From contig DATJTX010000031.1 in assembly GCA_035502855.1 (NCBI GenBank), forward strand, positions 216,143 through 280,142: a stretch of 64,000 nucleotides of DNA, given 5' to 3'. This document shows, in pieces, positions 43,981 to 53,527 of the stretch. The stretch is from Candidatus Baltobacteraceae bacterium (GTDB taxonomy: Bacteria; Vulcanimicrobiota; Vulcanimicrobiia; Vulcanimicrobiales; Vulcanimicrobiaceae). The translations under genes were made by a program, and so were the position numbers. Within the stretch, counting starts at the first letter, position 1, and the number at the start of each line of letters is the position of its first letter. The notes below the pieces were generated by a model. The model did not search any database and was not told the DNA's origin. It saw only the letters and a program-made list of their open reading frames with translations.

Positions 43981-45054
43981 GACGCGCCGGCCGCGCCAGC
44001 GCACGGTCTTTCCAAAGAGGCCGGCGGCCCAAACCGCCAGCCCGAGACAGTCGCGCAGCGGAATGAGCGCCGGCGGAAGAGATTCGCGAAGCGCGAGCGC
44101 GCGGCGCACCGCGTAGTGCAGGCTCACGCGAAGCGCGAGAATCACGGCCAGCGCGATCCACGCGGAGCCATTGGTGATACCCAGCGCGACCCAGAGCAGC
44201 GCGAACGGCAGCGGAAAGGTGACGAAAGAGAACGCGTATCCGAGCGGCCGGACCGAACGGATCGTTCGCGCCCAGCGAAGCTCGTGGTGCAGCAGTGAAC
44301 TCAAGTCCGCCTCGGCGACGACGTCGTAGACGACGTAGCGCGAAAGGGCGACGCGATATCCGTGCGCGCTGACCAGAGCGCCCAGCATGTAGTCGTCGGC
44401 GACGTACGGCGCGAGCGCGGCGAAGCCGCCGATCGCGTCGAGCGCGGCGCGGCGCACGGCCATGGTCGACCCAAAGCAATAGCGCGGCGGCGCCGTCAAT
44501 GTCGCGACCAGCACCGATGGCGCGAATTGATCGTTGAGCTGCATCGCGCCGAGTGTCGAGGCCGCACCGCCGCGTGCGAGTGCCCCGTACAGACACGTCG
44601 CGGCGCCGACGCGCTCGTCGGTGAACTCGCCTGCGACCGACGCGACGTAGTGCCGGTCCACGCGCATGTCGGCATCCGCGACGAAGAGCAGATCGTGTTT
44701 CGCGTGCGCGACCATGTTGACGACGTTGGCGACTTTGGGATTGCCGCTCGCCGCCCGCTCGCCGACGGCGAGCGTGAGGTCCGCTTCGGGAAAATGCTCG
44801 ATTACGCGGCGGATGATCTCGATCGCCGGGTCGTCAGCGCGCGCAACGCCGAAGACGACTTGAAAGTGCGGGTAGCTTTGATCGCAAAACGAGCAAAGAT
44901 TTTCGAACAGCTCGGCTTCGAGTCCGTGAATCGGCTTCAGTACGGTCACGCCGGGCTGCGCCGGCGCATGCCGCGTGCGGCGGCGCGCGAAACGGGCGGT
45001 CGCGACGAGCGCCGCAACCAGGTATGCGGCTCCCGCGACGATGACGACGATCAC
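43972..45054 (-). CDS. hpnI: Hopanoid biosynthesis glycosyltransferase HpnI
   Basis: The 360-residue GT2-type, ceramide glucosyltransferase-like protein has an N-terminal helix (VIVVIVAGAAYLVAALVAT), a catalytic domain (GVTVLKPIHGLEAELFENL, FVADADMRVD with the DxD motif, and the acceptor motif near HHELRWARTIR, a RxxRW-like box) and two C-terminal helices. HpnI adds N-acetylglucosamine to bacteriohopanetetrol. GTG 45054 overlaps the hpnK stop by 4 nt. Confidence 0.92.
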   Translation of the reverse strand: MIVVIVAGAAYLVAALVATARFARRRTRHAPAQPGVTVLKPIHGLEAELFENLCSFCDQSYPHFQVVFGVARADDPAIEIIRRVIEHFPEADLTLAVGERAASGNPKVANVVNMVAHAKHDLLFVADADMRVDRHYVASVAGEFTDERVGAATCLYGALARGGAASTLGAMQLNDQFAPSVLVATLTAPPRYCFGSTMAVRRAALDAIGGFAALAPYVADDYMLGALVSAHGYRVALSRYVVYDVVAEADLSSLLHHELRWARTIRSVRPLGYAFSFVTFPLPFALLWVALGITNGSAWIALAVILALRVSLHYAVRRALALRESLPPALIPLRDCLGLAVWAAGLFGKTVRWRGRRVSL

Positions 45055-45863
45055 GCGGTCAAATCCGAATAGGCGAGCGTTTCGATTCCGGCGGCAACGA
45101 TTTTCGTGCGAACCTCGGGGCTCGTGAGCGCGTCCAGCTCTCCGGCAAAATCGTAACCGGCAATCTGCGAGTCGATGCCGCTCCATGGTCCCGTCGCCGG
45201 ATGGAAGTACATTTCGGAAACACCGGGTGTGAGCTCGTCGAGTAGTTCCAGCACCCGCCTGCGCGTCATGTGACCGGAATCACGAATACCGAATACCGCG
45301 TCGTTCGTAGCAATTTGCGCGCGCCGTAGGCGCGCGCGCATCAGCATGAGCCAGGGACGCAGGAACGCGGCGTCGCCGGGCTCGTAGGGGACGCGTACCG
45401 CCCGCATGCCGTACTCGCGCCCAACCGCGATGATGATGCCGAGCACGGTCGGGTGTACGTGCATGTGATTCTGCGCGTTGACGTGATCGAGCGCGAGACC
45501 GCTGCGTGCGAAGGCCTCGAACTGCGCGCGGATCTCCGCTTTCAGCGCTGCCCGCGCGTCCGGGTGCAGGAAAAATCGTATTCCGGCGGCCGCGAGGCCG
45601 GAGAGAAAATTTCCGTTGCCGTCGACGAGTGGTGCGACGCGCTCGGGCGGCAGCAGGGGCCTGCCGTTCACCAAAACCACGTGCAAGCCGATGCGCAGCG
45701 TCGGAAGAGCGCGCGCCCGCCGGATCGCATCCTGTGTGGCGGGGGCCGCCACCATCAGGCTCGCTGCCTGCAGAACCCCGTCGCGATGTGCGCGCTCGAC
45801 CGCCTCGTTGACTTCGGTCGAAAGACCGTAATCATCCGCGGAAATGATGAGCTGCTTAGCCAT
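45051..45863 (-). CDS. hpnK: Hopanoid biosynthesis deacetylase HpnK (YdjC/ChbG family)
   Basis: The 270-residue carbohydrate deacetylase starts LIISADDYGLSTEVNEAV with the metal-binding DD; further ligand His residues lie in HVNAQNHMHVHPTV. HpnK removes the acetyl group from the HpnI product. HpnJ, the radical SAM enzyme for the cyclitol step, is not in the window. The gene is divergent from the main hopanoid operon. Confidence 0.93.
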   Translation of the reverse strand: MAKQLIISADDYGLSTEVNEAVERAHRDGVLQAASLMVAAPATQDAIRRARALPTLRIGLHVVLVNGRPLLPPERVAPLVDGNGNFLSGLAAAGIRFFLHPDARAALKAEIRAQFEAFARSGLALDHVNAQNHMHVHPTVLGIIIAVGREYGMRAVRVPYEPGDAAFLRPWLMLMRARLRRAQIATNDAVFGIRDSGHMTRRRVLELLDELTPGVSEMYFHPATGPWSGIDSQIAGYDFAGELDALTSPEVRTKIVAAGIETLAYSDLTA

Positions 45864-45872
45864 TGGAGGGGT

Positions 45873-45878
45873 ATAGTG
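45873..45878 (+). promoter_or_regulatory. Candidate -10 element of the hopanoid operon
   Basis: TATAGT lies in the gap between the divergent hpnK and the first plus-strand hopanoid gene, 36 nt before ATG 45914. No matching -35 box is obvious. Confidence 0.35.
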
Positions 45879-45913
45879 TACCGGAGCGAACGCAACGTTC
45901 CTTCGCGCGAACG

Positions 45914-46696
45914 ATGGGGAGACTCGATTTGATTTTGCCTCTTCTGCGTGAGCGAGGGGCGCTCGCGCTGGAGTACCTGAACGGTGCGGACGTGCAGTTC
46001 AGCGACATGTTCGAACGAATCATGCGTCACTCGTTCGGGTATGCGGATCCGCTCGGCGCGAGCCTGGTGCTCTGGGCTTGCGACGCGTGCGGCGGGGACA
46101 CGCGCAGCGCACTGCCGCTCGCGGCTTCCGTCGAGTGCTTTCAGCGGTTCTGCGCTCTCCACGACGAGTTGCAATTGCCGCCGACCGTTTTGCCCGAGCC
46201 GAAGACCACCTCTTCGATCTGGGGTCTCGCGCAAACACTGAATGCAGGCGACGCGTTTCACGCGATGTGCCTGGAATTGTTGGGGCGAGATGCGGTGCAC
46301 GGCGACGAGCGTACGCTGGATGCCGGCATCATGGTCGCGAATGCCGTGTTACTCGGCGTCGAGCGGCGCGACCGTCTCGTTCGCTCGGCTCGAGGGCACC
46401 GCCGTCGCCGGATGCGCGTCGCCCACGACGGAACGCAGGTCGTCACGCTCTCGCTCAGCCTGCGCGTGGGTGCGCGCATGGCCGAGGCGTCACCGGAATT
46501 GAGTGGTTCGCTCGAGCGCGCGGGTAGGCTGCTCGGAATCGTGGTACAACTGGCAAGTCAGGCGCGCGGGAAATCGAGCCCGCTCGCGCAGCGATACGCG
46601 CGCAAAGCCGTGGAGCTCGTCGAGCGCTCCCCGCTTCGTGCACCCTACCAGTCGGAATTCAGGGAGATTGCATACGGCCTTGCAGCAGGAAACTGA
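45914..46696 (+). CDS. Degenerate polyprenyl synthetase-like protein
   Basis: The 260-residue protein has an all-alpha pattern matching trans-prenyltransferases (GASLVLWACDACGGDTRSALPLAASVE, WGLAQTLNAGDAFHAMCLELL), but both Asp-rich catalytic motifs are lost; the first reads HDELQ instead of DDxxD. It heads the operon just before the IPP isomerase and squalene genes. It may be a noncatalytic subunit of a heteromeric prenyl synthase, as known for some such enzymes; the family call is moderate. TTG 45863 would add 17 residues. Confidence 0.65.
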   Translation: MGRLDLILPLLRERGALALEYLNGADVQFSDMFERIMRHSFGYADPLGASLVLWACDACGGDTRSALPLAASVECFQRFCALHDELQLPPTVLPEPKTTSSIWGLAQTLNAGDAFHAMCLELLGRDAVHGDERTLDAGIMVANAVLLGVERRDRLVRSARGHRRRRMRVAHDGTQVVTLSLSLRVGARMAEASPELSGSLERAGRLLGIVVQLASQARGKSSPLAQRYARKAVELVERSPLRAPYQSEFREIAYGLAAGN

Positions 46697-47738
46697 ACGT
46701 GGCGGCCGCTCGGGTGACGGAACCGCGTCGAGAAAGGCCGAGCATCTTCGCATCAATATCGAGAACGACGTACGCTCCAAAGGTGTCGGCACCGGCTTCG
46801 AGCGCTATCGTTTCGTGCACTGCGCACTGCCGGAAATCGCGTTGGCCGAGGTCGATCCGAGCGTAACGCATTTCGGACGCACGTTGCGGGCGCCCATCCT
46901 TATTTCGTGCATGACCGGCGGCACGCCTCAGGCGGCTCTCGTCAACCGGACGTTGGCGGCCGTCGCGCAAGAATTCGGCTTGGCGATGGGTTTGGGCTCG
47001 GGACGCGTGCTCATCGAACATCCGGAAACGATCGAGAGCTTCGATGTACGCGCTCTCGCCCCGGACGTGCTGCTCTTTGCGAACCTCGGCGCCGTGCAGT
47101 TGAACAAAGGATACGGACCGCGCGAATGCCGGCGGATGATCGAACTCGTCGGCGCCGACGCGCTCGTGCTCCATTTGAACCCGCTGCAGGAAGCGCTCCA
47201 GCCGGACGGTGATACCGATTTTCGCGGTCTGCTCGCACGAATCGGTGCGCTTTGTGCGGAAGTGGACGCTCCCGTACTGGTCAAGGAAGTCGGCTGGGGA
47301 TTGAGCGCCGGCGTCGTGCACGCGCTCTTCGCGGCAGGCGTCGCCGGTGTCGACGTGGCCGGTGCGGGCGGCACGTCGTGGAGTGAAGTCGAACGTCACC
47401 GGATTCCGGAAGCGTGGCGAGCACGGGTTGCCGGCGAGTTCGCGTCGTGGGGAATTCCAACCGCGGATTGCGTTCGTGACGCGCGCGCGGTCGCGCCCGA
47501 TGAATTGATCATCGCGAGCGGCGGCGTACGTAGCGGCATCGACGCGGCCAAGGCGATCGCGCTCGGCGCCGACCTTGCCGGCATCGCCGGGCCGTTTCTG
47601 CGCGCGGCGGCCGAAGGCCCCGACGAGGCCGCCGATCTCGCACGCGAAATCGTCGAGGTCTTGCGTGCCGCGATGTTTTCGCTCGGGCTGCGTTCGATCC
47701 GGGAACTGCGATCGACCGACAAACTGGTGCCGGTATGA
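46680..47738 (+). CDS. fni: Isopentenyl-diphosphate delta-isomerase, type 2
   Basis: The 352-residue FMN-dependent TIM-barrel enzyme interconverts IPP and DMAPP. Signatures are SRKAEHLRI at the N-terminus, ISCMTGGTP, AMGLGSGR, the Gln/Asn site HLNPLQEALQPDGD, and FMN-site VDVAGAGGTSW. TTG 46680 starts it inside the end of the preceding gene. It overlaps hpnC by 4 nt, placing precursor balance directly in the hopanoid operon. Confidence 0.96.
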   Translation: MQQETERGGRSGDGTASRKAEHLRINIENDVRSKGVGTGFERYRFVHCALPEIALAEVDPSVTHFGRTLRAPILISCMTGGTPQAALVNRTLAAVAQEFGLAMGLGSGRVLIEHPETIESFDVRALAPDVLLFANLGAVQLNKGYGPRECRRMIELVGADALVLHLNPLQEALQPDGDTDFRGLLARIGALCAEVDAPVLVKEVGWGLSAGVVHALFAAGVAGVDVAGAGGTSWSEVERHRIPEAWRARVAGEFASWGIPTADCVRDARAVAPDELIIASGGVRSGIDAAKAIALGADLAGIAGPFLRAAAEGPDEAADLAREIVEVLRAAMFSLGLRSIRELRSTDKLVPV

Positions 47739-48547
47739 ATCCGGTTACGCTGGCGGCCGCGGACGCGTACTGCCGCGAGCTCACAAGGCGCCACTACGAA
47801 AATTTTCTGGTTGCGTCTCCGCTCGTCGGCGCAGACCGGCGCCTCGACCTGGCGCGCATCTACGCGTTCTGTCGAACGACTGATGATTTCGGCGACGAGA
47901 GCGGATCGAGAGAAGAAGCACTCGATGCGCTCGAGCGTTGGCGCGGCGAGCTGCACGCATCGTTCGGCGGCCGGATGCCGGCCCATCCGGTGCTGATCGC
48001 CCTGCGCGAAACCATCGTGCGCCGATCGATTCCCGCTCAGCCCTTTTTCGACCTGATCGAGGCCAATCGCCTCGATCAGCGCGCGCCGGTCTACGAAACA
48101 TGGGAACAACTCGACGCTTATTGCCGCCTTTCGGCTGCACCGGTGGGACGCATGGTCCTCTCGATCTTCGGTGTAACCGACGCGCGCGCACACGGGTTGT
48201 CGGATGATGTGTGCATCGGATTGCAACTCGCCAATCACGCGCAGGACGTCAAGCGCGACGCGGAGATCGGCCGGCGATACCTGCCGGCCGAAGACATCGC
48301 CGCCTATGGAACGAAGGGTGCTGTGCGCGCTCTGGTCGAACGCGCGCGCCGGCTGCTCGATTCGGGACGTACGCTCGAGGGGATGGTTCCCCTCGCGTTG
48401 CGTTTGCAGCTTCGGCTCTATCGAATGGGCGGGCTCGCAATCTGCTCTGCGATCGAACGGCTCGGATACGGTACCGACGCGCAGCGGCCGACCGTCGGCG
48501 GCGGCGAGCGTGCGGTCATTCTTCTGCGGGCGGTCAGCGGTGCTTGA
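47735..48547 (+). CDS. hpnC: Squalene synthase subunit HpnC
   Basis: This is a 270-residue phytoene/squalene synthase fold protein. Elements: YENFLVASPLV, FCRTTDDFGDE (first Asp-rich region), YCRLSAAPVGRMVLSIFGV and LANHAQDVKRDAEIGRRYLP (second). HpnC converts the HpnD product, presqualene diphosphate, toward hydroxysqualene. ATG 47735, 4-nt overlap with fni. Confidence 0.95.
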   Translation: MNPVTLAAADAYCRELTRRHYENFLVASPLVGADRRLDLARIYAFCRTTDDFGDESGSREEALDALERWRGELHASFGGRMPAHPVLIALRETIVRRSIPAQPFFDLIEANRLDQRAPVYETWEQLDAYCRLSAAPVGRMVLSIFGVTDARAHGLSDDVCIGLQLANHAQDVKRDAEIGRRYLPAEDIAAYGTKGAVRALVERARRLLDSGRTLEGMVPLALRLQLRLYRMGGLAICSAIERLGYGTDAQRPTVGGGERAVILLRAVSGA

Positions 48548-49415
48548 ACTCGACGATGCAGAGCGCTTTTGTCGCGACATGGCGCGGCGTGAAGCGAAGA
48601 ATTTTTATTGGGGATTCATTTCACTTCCGCGCGATCAGCGCAACGCCATCTACGCGCTGTACGATTTCGCCCGGCAAGTCGACGACGAAGCCGATTCTAC
48701 CGCGCACGCGCCCGATCTGCCGGGCCGCTTGCAGCGTCAGCGCGAACGCGTTGCGAAGTGCGTACGCGGTGAATACGACGACGATCCGGTAATGCAGGTG
48801 CTGGCGGGCGCCGTGCGCCGGTTCGCGATTCCCGAACGCGAGCTCCAGATGTTGATCGACGGCGTCGAGATGGACGGAACGAAGACGCGGTACGCGAGCT
48901 GGGAGGAATTGCGCGTCTATTGCAATCTGGTCGCCTCGGTGGTCGGACGGATGTGCGTTCGGATCTTCGGTTTCGAGGACGACGCGGCGCTCGAGCGCGC
49001 CGACGACCTGGGGGTCGCGCTGCAGCTCACGAATATTTTGCGTGACGTGCGTGAGGATCTCGGCCTCGGGCGCATCTATCTCCCGCTCGAGGACTTGAGG
49101 CGTTTCGGTATCAGCGAGGACCGGCTGCGTCATCCTGAGGAACTCGCGCGCAGCGCGAGCCTCGAAGGACGAGAAGGATGGGATGCGCTGATCGCTTTCG
49201 AGTCGGCGCGCGCGCGTGAGTATTTCGCGCGCGGTTACGAGGTGCTCGATTACATCAACCGGCGTCCGGCGGCGTGCGTGCGGACGATGGCCGGCATCTA
49301 CGAGCGTATTCTCGAGAAGATCGAGCGGGAGCCCGCGCTGCCCTTGCATCGCCGAGCCGGTCTCACCAAGACCGAGAAGATCGCCGCGATGGTGCGCGCG
49401 TGGCTGGGGGTGTGA
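48540..49415 (+). CDS. hpnD: Presqualene diphosphate synthase HpnD
   Basis: The 291-residue enzyme joins two farnesyl diphosphates. Conserved are NFYWGFISLPRDQRNAIYALYDFARQVDDEAD in parts, YCNLVASVVGRM and LTNILRDVREDLGLGRIYLP. GTG 48540 overlaps hpnC by 8 nt. Residues about 197-212 (RHPEELARSASLEGRE) are an exact translation of a palindromic repeat unit, inserted in frame in the loop after the second Asp-rich motif, away from the active site. Confidence 0.95.
   Translation: MLELDDAERFCRDMARREAKNFYWGFISLPRDQRNAIYALYDFARQVDDEADSTAHAPDLPGRLQRQRERVAKCVRGEYDDDPVMQVLAGAVRRFAIPERELQMLIDGVEMDGTKTRYASWEELRVYCNLVASVVGRMCVRIFGFEDDAALERADDLGVALQLTNILRDVREDLGLGRIYLPLEDLRRFGISEDRLRHPEELARSASLEGREGWDALIAFESARAREYFARGYEVLDYINRRPAACVRTMAGIYERILEKIEREPALPLHRRAGLTKTEKIAAMVRAWLGV
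49129..49172. repeat. Palindromic repeat unit inside hpnD
   Basis: GTCATCCTGAGG, then the core CTCGCGC-GCA-GCGCGAG, then CCTCGAAGGACGA: both flanks match the intergenic units at 118, 19512 and 19646 exactly in the recognisable parts. It keeps the reading frame. Confidence 0.85.
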
Positions 49416-50683
49416 ACCCGAAGCGCGTCGCGATCGTCGGGGCGGGGCTCGCGGGATTGGCGGCCGGGCTCGAATTGCGGGAGCGGGGTTTCGAGGTCGA
49501 GGTGTTCGAACGCACGCGGCTTCTCGGCGGCCGCGCAACCTCGTTTGAGATCGACGGCCGCGAGATCGACAACGGTCAGCACGTGTTCCTTCACTGCTGC
49601 GAGCGTTTCATCGCTTTCGTCGAGCGCGTTGGGATGCGCGACGCGTTACGGGAGCAGCCGCGCTTCGAAGCGCTGGTGTTGGCGCGCGACGGCACGACGA
49701 GCCGGCTGCGCGCGGCGCCGCTGCCCGCGCCCTTGCATCTCCTGGCTTCCTTCGCCGGCTACGGTCATCTCGACGTCGGCGGCCGCCTTCGCGTCGCACG
49801 CGCGTTTGCGGGAGCGGCGCTGGGCCCGCGTCCTGCGCCGGACCTCACGTTTGACGCGTGGCTCGAGCGCAACGGTCAGAACCCCGCCACGCGCCGCGCG
49901 TTCTGGGATCCGTTCTTCGTCCCCGCTCTCAACGCGTCGTTCGAACGCGTCAGCGCGGCCGACGCGCTCTTCGTGATCTCGACCGCTTTTCTGCGCGATT
50001 CGTCCGCGGCGCGCTTCGGTTTCGCAACGGTTCCGCTCGCACACGTCGCGGCAGCGGCGGCGGCGCGTATCGGCGCGGTTCATCTTTCGACCGGCGTGTT
50101 GGCGCTCGACGTGGAAGACGACGGCGTCGACCTGCAGTTGCCGGAGGGACGGCGCGAACGCTTCGACGCGGTCGTGCTCGCGGTCTCGCCGCGTACGACC
50201 GCGAAGCTGCTGGGATCACCCGAGCGGTTCGGCGTGCGCGCCCTCGAGACGTACGATCCGTATCCGATCGTCGACGTGCACGTGTGGCACGATCGAGGGG
50301 CGCTGGGTTTCGATTTTGCCGCGGTGCTCGACTCGCCGCTGCAATGGGTGTTCGAGAAGGACGCGGGTTACGTGTGCTGCAGCATCAGCGTCGCCGGCGA
50401 CGTGCTCACCGTTCCGACCGCGCAGCTCGAACGCCTGGTGTGGACCGAGCTCTCGGCGTTCATTCCGAAGCTGCGGGGCGGATCGGTGCTGCGCGCCGCG
50501 GCAACGCGCAATCCCGAGGCGACGTATCTGCCGCGCCCCGGCACGGCGCGAACGCTGCAGCGCACGGCTCATCCGCGGGTTGCGATCGCTGGCTCGTGGA
50601 CCGATACCGGCTGGCCGGACACGATGGAATCGGCCGTGCGCAGCGGAACGCTCGCAGCGGAGGCAATAGTGGGTTCCTTATGA
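49412..50683 (+). CDS. hpnE: Hydroxysqualene dehydroxylase HpnE
   Basis: The 423-residue FAD amine-oxidase-fold protein has the dinucleotide motif VAIVGAGLAGLAAGLELRER, then LLGGRATSF and NGQHVFLHCC, and a C-terminal FAD site (RVAIAGSWTDTGWPDTMESAV). It reduces hydroxysqualene to squalene. GTG 49412 overlaps the hpnD stop by 4 nt. Complete hpnC-D-E route. Confidence 0.95.
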   Translation: MNPKRVAIVGAGLAGLAAGLELRERGFEVEVFERTRLLGGRATSFEIDGREIDNGQHVFLHCCERFIAFVERVGMRDALREQPRFEALVLARDGTTSRLRAAPLPAPLHLLASFAGYGHLDVGGRLRVARAFAGAALGPRPAPDLTFDAWLERNGQNPATRRAFWDPFFVPALNASFERVSAADALFVISTAFLRDSSAARFGFATVPLAHVAAAAAARIGAVHLSTGVLALDVEDDGVDLQLPEGRRERFDAVVLAVSPRTTAKLLGSPERFGVRALETYDPYPIVDVHVWHDRGALGFDFAAVLDSPLQWVFEKDAGYVCCSISVAGDVLTVPTAQLERLVWTELSAFIPKLRGGSVLRAAATRNPEATYLPRPGTARTLQRTAHPRVAIAGSWTDTGWPDTMESAVRSGTLAAEAIVGSL

Positions 50684-52569
50684 GCGACGCGCTCGAACGC
50701 AGTATCGACTGGCTGCTCGAACGGCAATCCGGGCAGGGTTGGTGGACCGGTGAGCTCGAGACCAACGTCACGATGACGGCGGAGCAGGTGCTGCTCTACC
50801 GGTTTCTCGGCATCGATCTCGCGCCGTTCCGTGACGGCGCGATCGCGCACATGCTCGATTGCCAGCGCGAGGACGGGTCGTGGGCGCTCTACTACGACGG
50901 GCCGGCCGATCTCAGCACGACGATCGAAGCGTATGTCGCGCTGAAGGCGATCGGATTCGATCCGGCCCGCCCGCAGATGCAGCGCGCGCTCGGCGTGATT
51001 CGCCGGATGGGGGGGCTTGCACGGGCGCGCGTCTTCACCAAGATCTGGCTCGCGCTCTTCGGCGTGTATCCGTGGGACGGCATTCCGTCGCTGCCGCCGG
51101 AGATGATCTTCTTTCCGCGCTGGATGCCCTTCAACGTGTACGACTTCTCGTGCTGGGCGCGCGGCACGGTTGCGCCGCTCACGATCGTGGTCTCGAAGCG
51201 GCCGGTTCGGCCGCTCGGCGTCGACGTGCGCGAAGTGATCGACCCGCGAACCGAACCGGATCTGCATCGCGTTCCGGGATCGGGATGGATGTGGTGGCTC
51301 GACGGAGCGCTGAAAATCTACGATCGCTTCGGTTCCAATCCGATACGAGGCGCGGCGATGCGCGCGATGACGCGCTGGATCGTCGAGCGTCAGGAAGCCG
51401 ACGGAAGTTGGGGCGGCATTCAACCACCCTGGGTCTATTCGTTGATCGCGCTGGACTTGATGGGGTACGCACTCGATCATCCGGTGATGCGCAAGGGACT
51501 GCGCGGGTTCGACCGTTTCATCATCGCGGACCAGGCGCACGGATGGCGTGTCCAAGCCTGCATGTCGCCGGTGTGGGACACGGCCTGGGTGTTGCGCGCG
51601 CTCGCGCTCGCCGGCTTTACGCCCGATCATCCGGTGATACGCCGCGCGGTGCGCTGGCTACTCGACGAGCAGATTCCCGCCGGCGCGCCGGGCGACTGGC
51701 GCGTGCGCTGCGACTTTCGCGACGGCAACGGTTGGGCGTTCGAGTTCGACAACGACGCGTATCCGGATATCGACGACACCGCGGTGGTCGTCTTGGCGCT
51801 GCACGAAGCCGGCGATCCGCGGAACGTGCGCGAGGCGGTGCAGACCGGTACCGCATGGACGCGCGCGATGCGCTCGCGAAACGGCGCCTGGGGCGCGTTC
51901 GACCGCGACAATACCCGCGAGCTGCTCTATCGCATGCCCTTCGCCGACTTCGGTGCGTTGATCGATCCGCCGACCGAAGACGTGACCGCGCACGTCGTGG
52001 AGATGCTCGCGGCGCTCGGTTGCGACACGCGCGATCCCGACGTCGCAAACGGCGTCGCCTATTTGCGCGCGACGCAGCGGGCCGACGGGTCGTGGTGGGG
52101 ACGCTGGGGCGTCAACTTCATCTACGGAACCTGGTGCGCGATATCGGCACTGGGCATGCTGGGAGAAGGCGCAGATATGATCGAACGCGCTGCCGCCTGG
52201 CTGATTTCCAAGCAGAACGGTGACGGCGGCTGGGGTGAGAGCTGCCATTCCTACGTCGACGAATCGTTCGCCGGTGTAGGCACCAGCACGCCCTCGCAGA
52301 CCGCCTGGGCGGTCAACGCGCTCCAGGTCGCCAAACGTGGCGACCACCCGGCCGCGCGCCGCGGCCTGACCTATCTCAAGGAGACCCAGACCCCCGAGGG
52401 AACCTGGGAAGAGCGTCATTTTACGGGAACGGGGTTTCCACGAGACTTCTACCTGAACTACCATCTTTATCGCCACGTCTTCCCCATGATGGCGTTGGCA
52501 ACCGAAAAGCGAGAAAGCGTTGAGTTCGTTACACGAGAAACTGACGGTCGGGCGTTACATCTTCGGTAA
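50680..52569 (+). CDS. shc: Squalene-hopene cyclase
   Basis: This 629-residue enzyme cyclises squalene to hopene on the membrane. The catalytic acid motif DxDD is in AYPDIDDTAVV, and several QW repeats are seen (QREDGSWALYY, QEADGSWGGI, QRADGSWWGRW, QNGDGGWGE). ATG 50680 overlaps hpnE by 4 nt. Length and motif order are normal. The last 50 nt overlap hpnH. Confidence 0.97.
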   Translation: MSDALERSIDWLLERQSGQGWWTGELETNVTMTAEQVLLYRFLGIDLAPFRDGAIAHMLDCQREDGSWALYYDGPADLSTTIEAYVALKAIGFDPARPQMQRALGVIRRMGGLARARVFTKIWLALFGVYPWDGIPSLPPEMIFFPRWMPFNVYDFSCWARGTVAPLTIVVSKRPVRPLGVDVREVIDPRTEPDLHRVPGSGWMWWLDGALKIYDRFGSNPIRGAAMRAMTRWIVERQEADGSWGGIQPPWVYSLIALDLMGYALDHPVMRKGLRGFDRFIIADQAHGWRVQACMSPVWDTAWVLRALALAGFTPDHPVIRRAVRWLLDEQIPAGAPGDWRVRCDFRDGNGWAFEFDNDAYPDIDDTAVVVLALHEAGDPRNVREAVQTGTAWTRAMRSRNGAWGAFDRDNTRELLYRMPFADFGALIDPPTEDVTAHVVEMLAALGCDTRDPDVANGVAYLRATQRADGSWWGRWGVNFIYGTWCAISALGMLGEGADMIERAAAWLISKQNGDGGWGESCHSYVDESFAGVGTSTPSQTAWAVNALQVAKRGDHPAARRGLTYLKETQTPEGTWEERHFTGTGFPRDFYLNYHLYRHVFPMMALATEKRESVEFVTRETDGRALHLR

Positions 52570-53527
52570 GAAGCTGCGAGGCGAGAAGAAGTATCCGCTC
52601 GTCCTCGAGCTCGAACCGCTCCTGCAATGCAACCTCGCGTGCGCGGGCTGCGGCAAGATCCAGCACCCCACCGACATTTTGCGCAAGCGCCTGAGCGTCG
52701 AGGAATGTCTTGCAGCGGTGGAAGAGTGCGGGGCGCCGTGCGTCTCGATCGCAGGGGGCGAGCCGCTGATCCACGATCAGATGCCGCAGATCGTCAGCGA
52801 ACTGCTCGCGCGCAAGAAATTCGTCTTCCTGTGCACCAACGCGCTATTGCTCGAGAAGAAGATCGATCAGTTCAAGCCGTCACCGTATTTCGCGTGGATG
52901 ATCCATCTCGACGGGCTCGAAGAGGGCCACGACGCTTCGGTCTGCCGCGACGGCGTGTTCGAGAAAGCGATATCGGCGATCAAGACGGCGAAGGCGAAGG
53001 GTTTCAAGGTCATCACCAATACGACGTTCTTCAATCGTGACGACGCGGCGTCGATCCGGGCCGTACTCGACTATCTCAACAACGATCTCAAAGTCGACAT
53101 GATGCAGATCTCACCGGGTTACGCCTACGAGAAAGCGCCGGACCAGGAAGGTTTCCTCGGCGTCGAGCGTACGCGCGAGATTTTCCGCGAGGCGTTCGCC
53201 GGCGAGAAGCGCAAGGAATGGCGGCTCAACCACAGCCCGCTCTATCTCGATTTCCTCGAAGGCAAGGTCGATTTCGAGTGCACGCCGTGGGGCATTCCCT
53301 GTTACACGGTTTTCGGTTGGCAGCGCCCCTGTTACTTGATGAGTGACGCGCCGTACGCGAAAACGTACAAGGAATTGATCGAAGAGACCGATTGGGAGAA
53401 GTACGGTCGCGGCAAGCACCCCAGCTGCAACAACTGCATGGCGCACTGCGGCTACGAGCCGACGGCCGTGATTCGCACCACCGGCTCGGTCAAGGAATCG
53501 ATTCGCGCAGCCCTTGGCAGCCGGTAG
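52520..53527 (+). CDS. hpnH: Adenosyl-hopene transferase HpnH (radical SAM)
   Basis: The 335-residue enzyme has the iron-sulphur motif CNLACAGC (CxxxCxxC), SIAGGEPLIH, and a C-terminal Cys cluster (CNNCMAHCGYEPTA). HpnH adds adenosine to diploptene, giving adenosylhopane, the entry to C35 hopanoids. TTG 52520 lies inside shc. It overlaps hpnA by 14 nt. Confidence 0.96.
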   Translation: MSSLHEKLTVGRYIFGKKLRGEKKYPLVLELEPLLQCNLACAGCGKIQHPTDILRKRLSVEECLAAVEECGAPCVSIAGGEPLIHDQMPQIVSELLARKKFVFLCTNALLLEKKIDQFKPSPYFAWMIHLDGLEEGHDASVCRDGVFEKAISAIKTAKAKGFKVITNTTFFNRDDAASIRAVLDYLNNDLKVDMMQISPGYAYEKAPDQEGFLGVERTREIFREAFAGEKRKEWRLNHSPLYLDFLEGKVDFECTPWGIPCYTVFGWQRPCYLMSDAPYAKTYKELIEETDWEKYGRGKHPSCNNCMAHCGYEPTAVIRTTGSVKESIRAALGSR

